From Siphonodentalium dalli (taxonomy: Eukaryota > Mollusca > Scaphopoda > Gadilida > Siphonodentaliidae), in the NCBI GenBank assembly GCA_032622095.1, contig CP136063.1, forward strand, positions 282,279,426 through 282,343,425: a DNA stretch of 64,000 nucleotides. Direction: 5' to 3'. The notes under the pieces were generated by a model, which was given only the letters and a program-made list of their open reading frames with translations, did not search any database and was not told the DNA's origin. Below are positions 1-10,082 of the stretch, piece after piece (position 1 is the first letter of the stretch; each line of letters begins with the position of its first letter). Made by a program: the position numbers and the translations under genes.

Positions 1-92
1 GACCTTGAATTGAACATTTTGAAGGTCAAGGTCAGGTCGGAGTCATGATTTGACCCGTCCAAAATTACCCGTAGGTATAAAATTTCGTCAAA

Positions 93-545
93 ATCCGTCC
101 AGCAGTTTTCCCGGCCATAGCTACATGTAACAGACAAACAAACAGACAGAAGTCCCAAAATATAAATTAGATCATTTGTGGGTACCCGTTTCAAGGTGAA
201 GGTCACCTCGGGCGAAAAAACTGACCCAATGAAAATCTCCCCCATTCCCAGGAACCCCTAAGTATGAACACAGAATCACACAAACACGCTCATGTCTGTA
301 CAGACACGCTCATGTCTGGACACATACACGCTCTTTATCAACGACACTGCGGATACGAACGCCATTGCGGTGGCGGGGGATTGGAGAATGAGTGCTCTGA
401 CGTTCTCAGAAGCGGTGCGATGACATTCCATCTGGGTTTTACCCTTAGATAGGAAGTTTGGGCTCAATCCGTCCGGCAGTTTTCCCGGCCATAGCTAACA
501 GACAAACAGACAGACAGAAGTCCCAAAATATATAGTAGATATATA
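93..545. repeat. Dispersed repeat, two related copies of a CCGTCC-tail module
   Basis: Two copies of the same module lie at about 93-172 and 467-545. Each starts ATCCGTCC(A/G)GCAGTTTTCC, passes through GGCCATAGCTA and a CAGACAAACAGACAG simple stretch, and ends near AAGTCCCAAAATATA. The stretch at 180-260 between them resembles, in reverse complement, 59669-59760 (shared CGGGCG(A/G)AAAAACTGA and GAAAATCTCCCCC). No coding potential is visible. The pattern resembles the 3' tails of invertebrate interspersed repeats; the family is not identified. Confidence 0.55.
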
Positions 546-939
546 GGGCGCGAAGCTATAGGACTGAGGCCGGTGCATGTATACCGATAATACATATTAT
601 GCCTCGACCGACCGATCGGATTGCATGCATGCATGGAAATAAGTTCGAAGAAAGATTTTCTGTTCATAAAATACGCATTCATATGACTATGACTGAGTGT
701 TGGTCTGATTTTCACTCATTCTATATTGTTTATCAGCTTGTCGCGGTGTGGACATACATATATTTTTTAGGAGACCGCATCCCCCCACCCCCATGCATTT
801 ATGGGAGTCCGTAAATCATATTATTTTTCGAAAAATAGTACTGCGCGAATTTAAATATGAGTAAGGTATCTAAATAGTTGCAATCAATAAGGATTTCAAG
901 TTTTCGTGTTTATACATACAATTCATTTTTTTTCCCCAG
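546..939. other. No gene recognised
   Basis: AT-rich sequence without a convincing ORF. The only structure is a polypyrimidine tract running into the splice acceptor at 938-939 of the exon that follows. Confidence 0.5.
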
Positions 940-1035
940 GCAATGGACAAAGAAAAGAAACGTAAAAGGCCTTATTTGAAATGGTCACTACCTGTGGAAG
1001 TAGATTGTGAACAAACTTTTGTTGAGCCAGAACAG
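940..1035 (+). pseudogene. CACTA-like transposase gene, first coding exon candidate
   Basis: The exon is bounded by a pyrimidine-rich acceptor (TTTTCCCCAG) and a donor AG|GTAAAT. The ATG at 943 opens a 31-codon run that starts MDKEKKRKRP, a basic, nuclear-localisation-like start. It is placed in the transposase gene because the next exon-like pieces on the same strand (1625-1768, 2068-3674) lead into a recognisable transposase core. The assignment to one transcript is inferred. Confidence 0.45.
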
Positions 1036-1624
1036 GTAAATTAATTACATTTAAAGGGATACTATGCCAATTTCAATAAATTCCTGGTAATAACAACGAT
1101 CTAATATCCCTGTTAGTAAAAAAAAGTTATTTGAGTCAAATATGTCTTCTGTAAACGTTCAGGTTAAAATTACCATTTTATCTTTTAAAAAGAAAATTTA
1201 AGAGAATTTAATAGAAATTTTGTTTATGGTTGCAGCCATAAAAATAAGTTTTGAATATCCATGTGCAAGATATATTCAACCAAGAGGTTGCACATGCGGT
1301 ATTGGGATAAAGTGTGCGATAGAAACCACAACATTTGAGTACAGTATATCCCTTTAATAGCTGAAAAGTTAAGTTCATTCCAATATGTCCCATAATTCCT
1401 GTACAGTACTAGTACATTGATTGAGAAAATAGGAAACATTCTTTTTTCTTAAAAGTACTCAATCCGATTAGATGCTCCTAAATTACTATTTCTTTGGCTT
1501 TGGGGGATTTGGAATTTCAAAAGTAAATATTGACAACCTCCTTCCTTATTGTTGAGATGTTTTAAATATTAATAGTTTTCATTAGAATTTGGAGTAAACT
1601 TTTGTATTTCTCTTTATATTCTAG

Positions 1625-1768
1625 GACACCATAATACCTCCAAAAATGATGAAAACTACTAGTACAGCTGCAAAAAAAGAAACTCAGCCTACCAGTATTT
1701 CTGGAGTATGTTCATCAAATATTGTTGAAGATATGCTACAGCAACCAAATGTGATCATGAGGATATAA
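1625..1768 (+). pseudogene. CACTA-like transposase gene, second exon candidate
   Basis: The piece follows an acceptor CTAG at 1621-1624 and is open in phase with the previous exon, giving a Lys/Thr/Ser-rich low-complexity stretch (begins DTIIPPKMMK). It runs into TAA at 1766-1768, three bases before a donor-like AAG|GTGAAC. Either the donor was used in another phase or the exon has decayed. No domain is recognised. 1036-1624 and 1769-2067 are AT-rich, intron-like and otherwise empty. Confidence 0.35.
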
Positions 1769-2067
1769 GGTGAACTTGTCCTTTCTTTGACAAATTCCCG
1801 GATCATGTCGCAGATTATGTTACATGTTTCTGATTCATTATTTTACAATAAGAATAATAGCGTTTGATTATCATTTAATTTTATGGATGCGCCATTATAC
1901 TGTGGTATGTCTTGTGTGGAGTTTACACTGGAAAGACTATAACTTTAAAGGAACTCAATGTAAAGTAAGTAAAAGAACTATCATCAACAAGTACATGTAC
2001 AAAATAAATTGACTTCTCCGGTTTAGATTCAAGAATTATTTACATGAATTACCCTCTTTTCCAAAGA

Positions 2068-3674
2068 GAATGCTCCAGCTGGAGATTGGTTTCAGCCAAA
2101 ACAAGTGAATGACCCTGATCTGGATGAACTTTTTAATGAAATAAAAAAATCATATGACTGAAGGTGAACCTGATTCAACTGAAGATGAAATAACTCCTCT
2201 GAATATACTGTGTGACCACATAAGTGAAACTCTTGTTGCAGACCATCTGAACATTGAACCTGAGCTTGTGATACCAAAATCAAGACCTGTGGATCAAAGT
2301 TCAAATCCTATATATCCCGGTTCGAGCAGATTACTGGGTGTAACTATATGCTTTTGTTGTGTTGCTTCATGATTCGATTTCAACTGTCAGATGAAACCAT
2401 GACAGCATTGTTGAATCTTTTGGAATTATTACTGCCTGAAGGATCTAAATTGGCTACTTCACTCTATGGCATTAAAAGGTACTTGGGAGAATTTTTGTTA
2501 GTTTACCAAAGATTCAACATTATTGTTCAAACTGTTATACTCATGCTGTTAACGGACAGACAAAATGCCAAAATGAACTCTGCACAAGAGACCTCACACT
2601 TTCTGGCAGCAAGGATTACTTTGTGCAGCATTCACTCATTTCACAACTTCGAGTTATGTTTCTGAGAAAGGATTTCACAGACAAAATAAGAACACATCGT
2701 TTCAGTCACTACCAACACAATGATGACGTGAGTGTGCTCAAAGATGTTTATGACGGAGCTCACTATAAGGAACTATTTGCTAAAGGTGTGTTATCAGATC
2801 CAAATAATGTGTCGTTTTCTATGAATACGGATGGTGTTCCTCTGTTCAAGAGCTCTGGTGTCTCCATGTGGCCTGTCTATCTTCTTGTGAATGAACTTTC
2901 AATTAAGGATAGAAAATCAAGAGAAAATGTACTGTTTTTTGGGATTTGGATATCCACTAGTAAGCCAATGATGTGGAGCTTTTTAAAGCCTCTTCATGAT
3001 GAACTGAAACATTTGGGGAATGGTGTCAATTTCGTAGACAGTAGAGGAGATACATTCACATGTACGGCTTGTCTGATGTCGTCAATTAGTGACTTACCAG
3101 CCAAATGCTTGCTGACAAAAATAGTATGCAGTTTAATGGAGCTCATAGCTGCTGGTATTGTCTTCAAAGAGGAGAAACATTCACTACTAAGAAAGGTGGA
3201 CACACCCATGTATTCCCATTCTCAGACAAGGATCCAGCAGGCCCCCTAAGAACCCGTGAGAATCTGCTGTGTGATATATCTTCTGCAGTTGGAAAACTTA
3301 AGGCCAATAATTACAAACAGGTGCAAGTTGTTCGTGGCATCAACGGACCAAATTGGTTTACTTTTTTGCCGCATTTCAATATTATACATGGATTTGAAAT
3401 AGATTACATGCACGGTGTGTGCCTTGGAGTAATGAAGACACTGCTAAATCTATGGTTCCATAAAGATCATAAACAGGAAATCTTCTTCTCCCACAAGTAG
3501 ACTCTAATCTGAAGTGTATTATTCCAAATTTGGAGATCACCAGAATACCAAGAGCATTGAGCGAGATAGTTCATTGGAAGGCCTCAGAATTCAGGAACTT
3601 TCTTTTATACTGGGGTGTTCCAGTATTGTGTGGTGTTCTGTCTCCTGTGCTCTATTTACACTTCTGTCTGCTTG
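2068..3674 (+). pseudogene. CACTA/EnSpm-like (Tnp2/Transposase_21 type) transposase, N-terminal and core part, broken
   Basis: Several frames have to be read together. An acidic N-terminal stretch (2068-2370) shifts frame near 2155. A helical stretch with a YPGSS motif follows (about 2310-2500). A cysteine cluster of the C-x2-C type (about 2520-2610) leads into the core, with FSMNTDGVPLFKSS at about 2815-2860 and a FFGIW motif near 2935. A second frame (3105-3500) carries FNGAHSCWYC and MHGVCLGVMKTLLNLW. These are hallmarks of the Tnp2-like transposases that excise CACTA elements. At least three frame changes are needed, so it is a pseudogene. Its last codons before 3675 continue in frame after the nested insertion, at 8759. 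CACTA terminal repeats were not located. Confidence 0.7.
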
Positions 3675-3704
3675 TTAACCCTTTACCCAACAGAACGGCC
3701 CTGT

Positions 3705-3773
3705 GCCAATGCATTCTCTTATATATGCGAGTCGACCATAGGTCGCCTCGCATATATAAGAGAATGCATTGGC
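3705..3773. repeat. 69-bp hairpin module, copy 1
   Basis: Near-perfect palindrome from GCCAATGCATTCTC to GAGAATGCATTGGC with the centre TCGACCATAGGTCG. The stem is about 27 bp. It is the left hairpin of MITE A copy 1. Confidence 0.85.
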
Positions 3774-3851
3774 TTAACACATTAAAAATTATAAAATTGT
3801 TAAAGAATGTAAGAAAAAATGGTAAAAAGTGTTAAAAAAAGATTTTTTTAG

Positions 3852-3920
3852 GCCAATGCATTCTCTTATATATACGAGGCGACCTATGGTCGACTCGCAT
3901 ATATAAGAGAATGCATTGGC
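3852..3920. repeat. 69-bp hairpin module, copy 2
   Basis: Inverted counterpart of the hairpin at 3705-3773 (centre CGACCTATGGTCGA), followed by CACAGGGC, which mirrors the GGCCCTGTG before copy 1. Confidence 0.85.
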
Positions 3921-4059
3921 ACAGGGCATAACTGTAACTATCACAATGTGGTCAAGGAGCCGGTTCCAATGATATCCATATTTGTATGGTTCTATTGAGA
4001 CAGACCGAAGATATTTTAGGCTGTTGAAGCTTTATTTGGCCGGTTTGTTGGGTAAAGGG

Positions 4060-4284
4060 TTAAAGACACTTACACTTGTTGTCTCCTGCTTCTACTTCTG
4101 TCCATCCACCTTGGGTGATCACACAATGGCTTCCCTTCCTGTGATGTCATCAGGTAGCTGGTGGGTGGAGTTATCTCTCTTAGATTGACAAGGTTTGCTA
4201 CTGCTGACAATAACAACTAATTGGTAGCTGGTAAGTGGAGTTATCTCTCTTAGGTTATCAGGGTTGCTATTGCTGACTATAACA
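4060..4284 (-). repeat. Copia LTR, left (3' LTR)
   Basis: Aligns with 8495-8723 from the shared AGACACTTACACTTG to the terminal TATAACA. The plus-strand start differs: the right LTR begins TGTTAAGTAGACAC, whereas here the MITE end GGGTTAA runs straight into AGACAC. The terminal TG is missing and TTAA is shared by the LTR and the MITE duplication. Confidence 0.85.
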
Positions 4285-4296
4285 ACTCCCCTCTTT
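4285..4296 (-). promoter_or_regulatory. Copia polypurine tract
   Basis: On the minus strand AAAGAGGGGAGT abuts the 3' LTR. This is the position and composition of the plus-strand primer used in reverse transcription of LTR elements. Confidence 0.65.
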
Positions 4297-4350
4297 CTAG
4301 AAGTTCTATTTACAACTTTATGTACATGTATTTACATCTCCGTCATTGTC

Positions 4351-4983
4351 TTACTGCAGCAGCGATCCTCTCTCCAGCACTCCGAGCAGGGCTAGAGATG
4401 ATGCTCCTTTCTTGGTCAGACAGTCAGCTAACTGATACTGCGACTTGCTCCATTTAACTTCAGTTATCTGGCGACTTCTGATCAGCTCTCGAATTCCGTT
4501 AATGTCCATACGTAAACGTTTCTCGCAAACATAGTTCGTAGACTTTAGCGCATCGTATAATGAATGGTTGTCTGTAACGCACTCTATAGGGATGAATTTC
4601 GGATTTACAGATCCTGTCATTATTTCGGAGTATAATTGAGCTGTGTGAATGGCTGCATCAATACCATCTGCTAGCGCAAGCGTTTCAGCAGCTAAGGTAC
4701 TTCTGACTATGCGACGAATACGTTTTGATTGCCATGCAATTGGTATAACTGTTTCGTTGTCCGTTATCATGATCAGATGTCCACCTTGGCTTCCGCCATC
4801 GTAAAGGTTTCCCAAAGACGCATCACTATAAACTAGCAGTCTTGTGTTTTCTGGGTTGTCAAACTTCTTGAATAGCAGCTTCACATTATCCGACTTCACT
4901 CTCTTTATTATTTTGTTGATTGCCAGAATGTGCTTTACTGAAGGATTTTGCAGCTCCGAGGTTAAGACAGCCGTGTCATACAT
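4351..4983 (-). pseudogene. Copia polyprotein, RNase H part
   Basis: A 210-codon reading segment. It contains the copia RNase H signature: an Asp in VYSDASLGN near residue 53, SKRIRRIVRSTLAAETLAL around residues 86-104 with the catalytic Glu, TDNHSLYDAL near residue 146, and the closing QLADCLTKKGAS. These are acidic residues of the RNase H fold that degrades the RNA strand of the hybrid during reverse transcription. It is separated from the reverse transcriptase by a stop around 5035. Its initial Met is an accident of the frame, not a translation start, because the polyprotein would read in from upstream. Confidence 0.85.
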
Positions 4984-5034
4984 AATGTCTGGTCGAGTTT
5001 GAACTGCTATCCAGAGCAGTTGTCCAAGTTTTGA

Positions 5035-6672
5035 TTAAAGTATTGTCTTTTCTTCAGATGTTAAAGACGCCTCTTTACTCATTATGCGATCCTTTGAAAT
5101 AGTCATTGCTTGCAGACACTTCAGGTAACTATCTTGATCCAACGAGACACAATCTTTAACCACCTCTAAATGTAGGCCGATATATTTGAAGGATTCTGAT
5201 TCTTCTCTTCCAACATTTAGTTGTGTTCGAATAGCACCAATGATGTCGTTTTCGAAGATTTGAGAACCTCCCCAAATAAAGTCATCGACATGAGTAGCTA
5301 ATATTCCGATGAGATTGTCCTCTTTATCGCACCAGTAGAACGTAGCTGGATCCAAGGAAGATGTCTTTGCTCCACATTTTAACATTACTGCCTTAACTCG
5401 TTGATACCAACACAATGATGCATCAGCTAAGCCGTAAACACATTTATTTAGGCGCCAGACTCCTGATGATGACGACTCCTTCGGTGGTTTAAGAAATATT
5501 GTCCTGGAGATCTGGGAGCTTTGCAGAAACGCTGCTTTGATGTCCATTGATTTTGGATTCCATCCTTTCTGTACCATGATCGCAAGCAATAATCTCAATG
5601 TCTCTTTATTGCATGTCGGTGAGTCTTTATTTATTATATCTTTTTCGATATCTTCGAACCCACGGGCTACCAGGCGTGCCTTTCTTACGGTCTTTCCGTC
5701 CACTTCCTTCATCGTACATATCCAACGAGTTGATACACATTTTTGTCCTTCATTCGGAATTTCGTTGTAGACTTCGTATTCCTTCCATTTCTGAAGTTCG
5801 GCCATTTTTACATCATAAAACGTATCCATATTTACTATCATAACATTATTCTCTTCCTCTGAAGATGTAGATGGCTCGTTAACCGGAACAATGTCAACAC
5901 CACACAGATCGAGAGAGTTTCTTGTTCCTAACAGTCTTTCTGGTGAACGATACTCCACATTATACCAGTCTTTGTGTTTCCCTGTTGCTTTTCCAGCACG
6001 AGAAAGAATTTTCACAACATATTGATCATCATCACTGTTGAAGGAAAATAACTGTCCAATTGTTGGTGTGATGGATTTACTGCTCGCGCCTATTGCTCCA
6101 CTAGTAGGATCATCTGTAGACTTCGAACATTCTTCATCAGATTCTTCCTGAAGTGTTGATATTGGCGTACTGTTGGGAACAGTTTCAGAAACATCTTCAT
6201 CACATGTGTCATTTGTTACTGAAGAAGGCAGTTTTGTCAAGCGGCACTTGTGGACCCGAACATATGTCCCGCCATGTCTTACAAATACGACAGAGCTGTC
6301 TTGCCCAATTACAATCCCTGGTCCTTTCCACTCTGGATTATTTGCCCGTTTATAATACACTTTGTCTCCAGTGGAGTAGTTAGAGTACGACCGAGTATTC
6401 TTCTTTAAGGCCCGTCGAATTCTTTCCGAGGATTCTGATTCTATAAACGCCTTTCTTGCAGAGTGCATCGCATTTAGATTTTTTGCTACATACTCGCTCA
6501 TGGTGGTTCCTTCCAACGCAGGTAGTCGATCACTTATAACACACGGCAAGTTTGGGTTTTGTCCATACACTAGTTGAAATGCACTATATCCATGTACATT
6601 TGCCAAGGAATTCTTAGAGTTCACAGCCCATGCGAGAGCAGTTTCCATGTCCACTTGATTTGAATTCTTCAC
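5035..6672 (-). pseudogene. Copia polyprotein, integrase C-terminus and reverse transcriptase
   Basis: 545 codons. The first roughly 150 form the integrase C-terminal part (GYSAFQLVYGQNPNLP, then GDKVYYKR and a beta-rich GPGIVIGQDSSVVFVRHGG). A Ser/Thr-rich linker follows. From about residue 285 the RVT_2 reverse transcriptase has VSTRWICTMKE, KARLVARGFE, KSMDIKAAFLQ, CVYGLADASLCWY and the catalytic THVDDFIWGG, an HVDD variant of the usual YVDD. The segment ends at TAA near 5035, ahead of RNase H, so a full polyprotein cannot be made. It overlaps the integrase core segment by four bases in another frame, which marks a frameshift near 6670. Confidence 0.9.
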
Positions 6673-6965
6673 TTTGTTGAGTATTTCAGTCCATTACTCC
6701 ACGGACTTTCCGCTGGTGTTGTTTTAATAACAATGTTGAAGTTCTCGGTCATGTCCTTCATTTCCCAGTTTTCAAATTCTCCACCATTGTCGAAATAAAC
6801 TGTTTTCGGACTTCCATGTATCGCTATCCATTTCTGAATAAAACTGTTCGTGATCACAGATGACCGTTTGCTTGTTATTACTGTTGCAGCACTGTACCTA
6901 GTAAACAAGTCCATGATATGTAGGTACCACAAGGACGGTCCTAGTTGATGCAGGTCCATCGCCAC
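6669..6965 (-). pseudogene. Copia polyprotein, integrase catalytic core
   Basis: 98 codons carrying the retroviral-type integrase DDE region: the first Asp in LHIMDLFTRYSA, the second in YFDNGGEFENW, and SPWSNG, where the catalytic Glu normally found two to four residues further (as in NGxxE) lies at or beyond the frame break. Integrase inserts the cDNA into the host genome. Frame changes at both ends (about 6966-6985 and 6670) isolate this block from its neighbours. The element is therefore not competent as it stands. Confidence 0.85.
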
Positions 6966-6985
6966 AGTTTCATTGAAATAGGACG

Positions 6986-8413
6986 CTAGTGGCCAACTGC
7001 CGGTCTAGGTGGTTGCTTTTTGAATTTTTCACACGTTCCACAGTTTTTTACTATCGCCTTCAACCTCTCTAGCAGATCGGGGTCTTTTTGGCCTGAATTT
7101 TCTATCAACGCATCAAGTTTTTCAGCAGTGGGATGTCCGAATTGGTTGTGCAACTTTATCAGCATTTTATCATCCAGTTTAGCCGTGTCCACCGCAAGTA
7201 CTTCTGGCATTTTCGTCTCGGCTTTTGCTTGTGTTGAACGTGGGTGAATGTTTATGCAATAGTGGCCGCTTGATGTAAACTCAAGTTGAACATCTTGTCC
7301 TAACATTTTCGCTTTATCACAACTGAGGTCCAATACTGCTTCTGCTTTCTTTAAAGACTGTTTGCTCAATAAAAGCGGAATGTCGCACGGCACAACTTCT
7401 GTCACTATGCAGCATTGTGTTTTTCCAACGACGGCAGGAATTGTCACTTTTTCCAACGACCGAATTTGAACTCCATCACCAAATCTAAATTCTTGCGAGC
7501 TCTTTGACTGACTAACAAAACTTCGTTCTTCGCTTGTTAAATCGTTGATATAGTTGTGTAGCCATTTTTGTCCACAGACAGTTTTCGTACACGCAGTGTC
7601 AATAACAGCAGCTCCAAATGACTCCACCATGAAAATTTCATTCTTTCCAACATCGCCATTGAAAAGAGTAATGTTCACAGAATGCGGCTGATTATTCTCT
7701 GTGTTGTTCTGGAAAGCCTGTTGTCGTCGTTGAGAACAGTTCTTTGCCCAGTGGTAGAGACTACCGCAAATCGCACACTTGGTAACGTTTCCAAATTTAT
7801 CGAGAGGATTTTTGTTCGAACTGCCGTTTCCGTATTTCCTACCGACATTTTTGTATCCGCCACTGTACGGTCTTCCTGTGAAATAGACATCATCCACCGG
7901 CTCCTTCTTTAGTAGAATCTTTTCTCCGTTAGATGCTTCTGGATTTCCATGAGAATCGGCGAAGATCCGTTTTAGTGCCGATTTCATTAAGTCGAACGTT
8001 ATATTTGTGCATGCCGTTAACGCCAACTGTCGATCTTTGGTGGATAAATTAGTGTTATCCAACAACTTGAATGCCTGCACGGCGGAAGGTAATGTCATAT
8101 CGTACGACTTTAATTTGTTGTACTTGTGTTCGAATTCGATGATGTACTGTGACATTGTCATTTCCTCATTTCGACGAAAGTTTTCAAAGTCGCTGTATGC
8201 TTCATACGCACAATCTATTTTGTCCTTTTCAAATGCTGTATCCATTTTTTTTAACAGTTTCTTCATCCCCTGTTCCTCGTCAGCAAGGTCGTCTGCAGAG
8301 ATTTCCAAAGCAATTTCCTTCGCTTTTCCCGTAAGTGACAACGCAACTGCTAGAGCTTGTTTTTTTTTGGGAACATCAGTCACTAAATTCCACATTTTCA
8401 GCTCATTTTCCAA
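6986..8413 (-). pseudogene. Copia polyprotein, Gag, zinc knuckle, protease and pre-integrase
   Basis: 475 codons. The N-terminal half is a copia-type Gag (LTGKAKEIALEIS near residue 28). A CCHC zinc knuckle of the form C-x2-C-x4-H-x4-C (CAICGSLYHWAKNC) lies around residues 215-228. The aspartic protease active site is AVIDTACTKTVCG near residue 270. The pre-integrase HHCC zinc domain closes the segment (HNQFGHPTAEKL, then CGTCEKF). The true Gag start is probably the ATG at 8472 just inside the primer-binding site, which opens MAQHSYKIPP and drops out of frame by one base near 8416. The ATG used here is internal. Confidence 0.88.
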
Positions 8414-8482
8414 CTCTCATAACTACTGTGAGTGTCCAGGTTAGGTGGAATCTTGTAGCTGTGTTGAGCCATCTTCTTTTAG

Positions 8483-8493
8483 CTCTGCTACCA
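8483..8493 (-). promoter_or_regulatory. Copia primer-binding site (initiator Met tRNA)
   Basis: Read on the minus strand, TGGTAGCAGAG begins one base after the 5' LTR. It is complementary to the 3' end of initiator methionine tRNA, the usual minus-strand primer of copia elements. Confidence 0.75.
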
Positions 8494-8494
8494 C

Positions 8495-8723
8495 TGTTAA
8501 GTAGACACTTACACTTGTTGTCTCCTGCTTCTACTTCTGTCCATCCACCTTGGGTGATCACACAATGGCTTCCCTTCCTGTGATGTCATCAGGTAGCTGG
8601 TGGGTGGAGTTATCTCTCTTAGATTGACAAGGTTTGCTACTGCTGACAATAACAACTAATTGGTAGCTGGTAAGTGGAGTTATCTCTCTTAGGTTATCAG
8701 GGTTGCTATTGCTGACCATAACA
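8495..8723 (-). repeat. Copia LTR, right (5' LTR)
   Basis: 229 bp with canonical plus-strand ends TGTTAAGT and CATAACA, nearly identical to 4060-4284. As the 5' LTR it should hold the element's promoter; no clear TATA box was identified. Confidence 0.88.
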
Positions 8724-8754
8724 GCTTTATTTGGCCGGTTTGTTGGGTAAAGGG
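8724..8754. mobile_element. Right terminal fragment of MITE A after the copia insertion
   Basis: 31 bases identical to 4029-4059, ending TGTTGGGTAAAGGG, followed by TTAA at 8755-8758 and then by the continuation of the interrupted transposase. Confidence 0.85.
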
Positions 8755-8758
8755 TTAA

Positions 8759-9432
8759 AGCCATCCATATTTTGTTATCAGATCACATTACTGAAGGTGA
8801 GATGGATATAGCAATTTAGTGCTTGTCTCATTGAATTTGTGTCGAACATTCATTGTCATGTATCTCATGGAATAATTTTCAGGGAAATTTATCAGCTTTT
8901 GCATTTAACTGAAAACGTTCGTGCCAATGGACCTTTATTCGCAAACAATCTGTTCGTATTCGAAGATTTAAATGGTTTCATCAAAAAGAACATACACGGA
9001 ACTCAGGCAGTTGACAAACAAATTATCAAGACCATCAGTATCATTCAAGCCATTCCAGTTCTTAAAGAAAAATACTTGCTCCCCAATTCTGAGAAGGAAA
9101 CATTCTACACAACACTCACTGACTTTTCTCATCATAACTGGACAAAAATGAATGACATATTCTCTATAATTGGAAAAAACAGCAATACAGTTCTGACTGA
9201 TGTGGAATGTAAAGCTGTTTCTTCACAATATTCACCTGTTGACCCTGTGACATGTTTCCAAAGGATTTTCTTGAAATCTGGACATTGTCTATTATTTTCT
9301 ACTTCATATACACGGATGTTCCGTCGGGACCCGAGTATTATTAAATGTTGTAAAAATGGTGAAATTATATTTGGAAGTACATGTATAACTTCCTTCATAA
9401 TGTTTGTTAAGATGTTAATGGATGTACAATAG
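8759..9432 (+). pseudogene. CACTA-like transposase, C-terminal part
   Basis: Reading across the TTAA target, codons before 3675 continue directly with KAIHILLSDHITEGEMD after 8758, which shows the insertion split one coding region. After a stop near 8816 another frame (8839-9432) carries LHLTENVRANGPLFANN and FVFEDLNGFIKKN, the conserved C-terminal block of Tnp2-like transposases. A less conserved tail ends at TAG 9430-9432. The family's chemistry is CACTA excision and insertion. At least two frame defects make this copy inactive. Confidence 0.7.
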
Positions 9433-9635
9433 CAGCTGGTGCTTTTATTAAACCTTTAGAATGTAACTATAACAACCCTGGTAATAAGATTCACAAGGTT
9501 GTTCCAAAGACTAGTCAGACAATTTTTGTGATATTTGAAGACATTATTTCACTGTGTATGCTTCTATATTGTCAAAGTGCAGATAGATACTATGTATCGG
9601 AGCACCCGAACCGAAAGGATTCAGATTAATACTTA
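9433..9635. other. No gene recognised
   Basis: AT-rich spacer between the transposase remnant and the next inverted-repeat element. Nothing identifiable. Confidence 0.5.
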
Positions 9636-10082
9636 GGCCAAAATAAAAAAGACCCTTGTTTCTGGTGACCCGCCCGCCCCTATTCCAGCGCCCCCCGACC
9701 TTTTTCATTTTATTGATTTTGCAAAATTAGTATGCATCCAATTTTATTTTCTGTTTAAACCGATTCATTTCCGTGTAAAACGGACACATCACTTCTACTG
9801 TTAAACTGGAAATTGTACCACACTTCAATTAGGCCAGAGCCTAATAAAACTTATTTTTTCATGTTTATTTCAATAAATCAATAATTACACTATATTCTAA
9901 TATTATGAACATAGTTTTATTATTTGATAGTACATTAAAAACAAGGAGAATCAGTCTGGGGGGTATTCATATTTATTTGAGCAAAGTTGAAAATAAAATA
10001 AAAAAATAAAATGAAAAGCCACCCCCCACCACTATTTTTTTCTTGCATGTCACCAGAAACACGGGTATATTTTTGTTTGGCC
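9636..10082. mobile_element. PIF/Harbinger-like MITE (TTA target duplication)
   Basis: 447 bp with imperfect terminal inverted repeats. Both ends start GGCCAAA and share an inner GTTTCTGGTGAC. TTA flanks both ends (9633-9635 and 10083-10085). Three-base TTA/TAA duplication is usual for PIF/Harbinger elements. No ORF; the interior is C-rich near the ends and AT-rich in the middle. A longer element with similar ends is at 31546-32811. Confidence 0.6.

Larger units (their letters stand above)
3679..4059. mobile_element. TTAA-type MITE 'A', copy 1 (piggyBac-like ends)
   Basis: A 381-bp non-coding element flanked by TTAA at 3675-3678 and 4060-4063. Its terminal inverted repeats begin CCCTTTACCCAACA and match at about 20 of 22 bases. 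TTAA duplication with CCC ends is the signature of piggyBac-superfamily elements. It contains two inverted copies of a 69-bp hairpin separated by an AT-rich spacer. It has no ORF, so it is non-autonomous. It sits inside the transposase frame ending at 3674. A second copy in the opposite orientation is at 10960-11341. Confidence 0.85.
4060..8723 (-). mobile_element. Ty1/copia LTR retrotransposon, nested in MITE A, degenerate
   Basis: About 4.66 kb on the minus strand. Near-identical LTRs lie at 4060-4284 and 8495-8723. The order read on the minus strand is gag with zinc knuckle, aspartic protease, integrase, reverse transcriptase and RNase H. Integrase ahead of reverse transcriptase defines copia-type elements. 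A primer-binding site matching initiator Met tRNA and a polypurine tract are in the expected places. The coding region has several frameshifts and a stop. The right LTR is followed by the last 31 bases of MITE A (8724-8754), so the retroelement landed inside the MITE. The five bases GCTTT at 8724-8728 may be the target duplication, but the left counterpart has been altered. Confidence 0.9.

Noticed and set aside
7020-8583. Several plus-strand ORFs over the copia gag
   Set aside because: Antisense shadows of the copia polyprotein, which has clear domain motifs on the minus strand.
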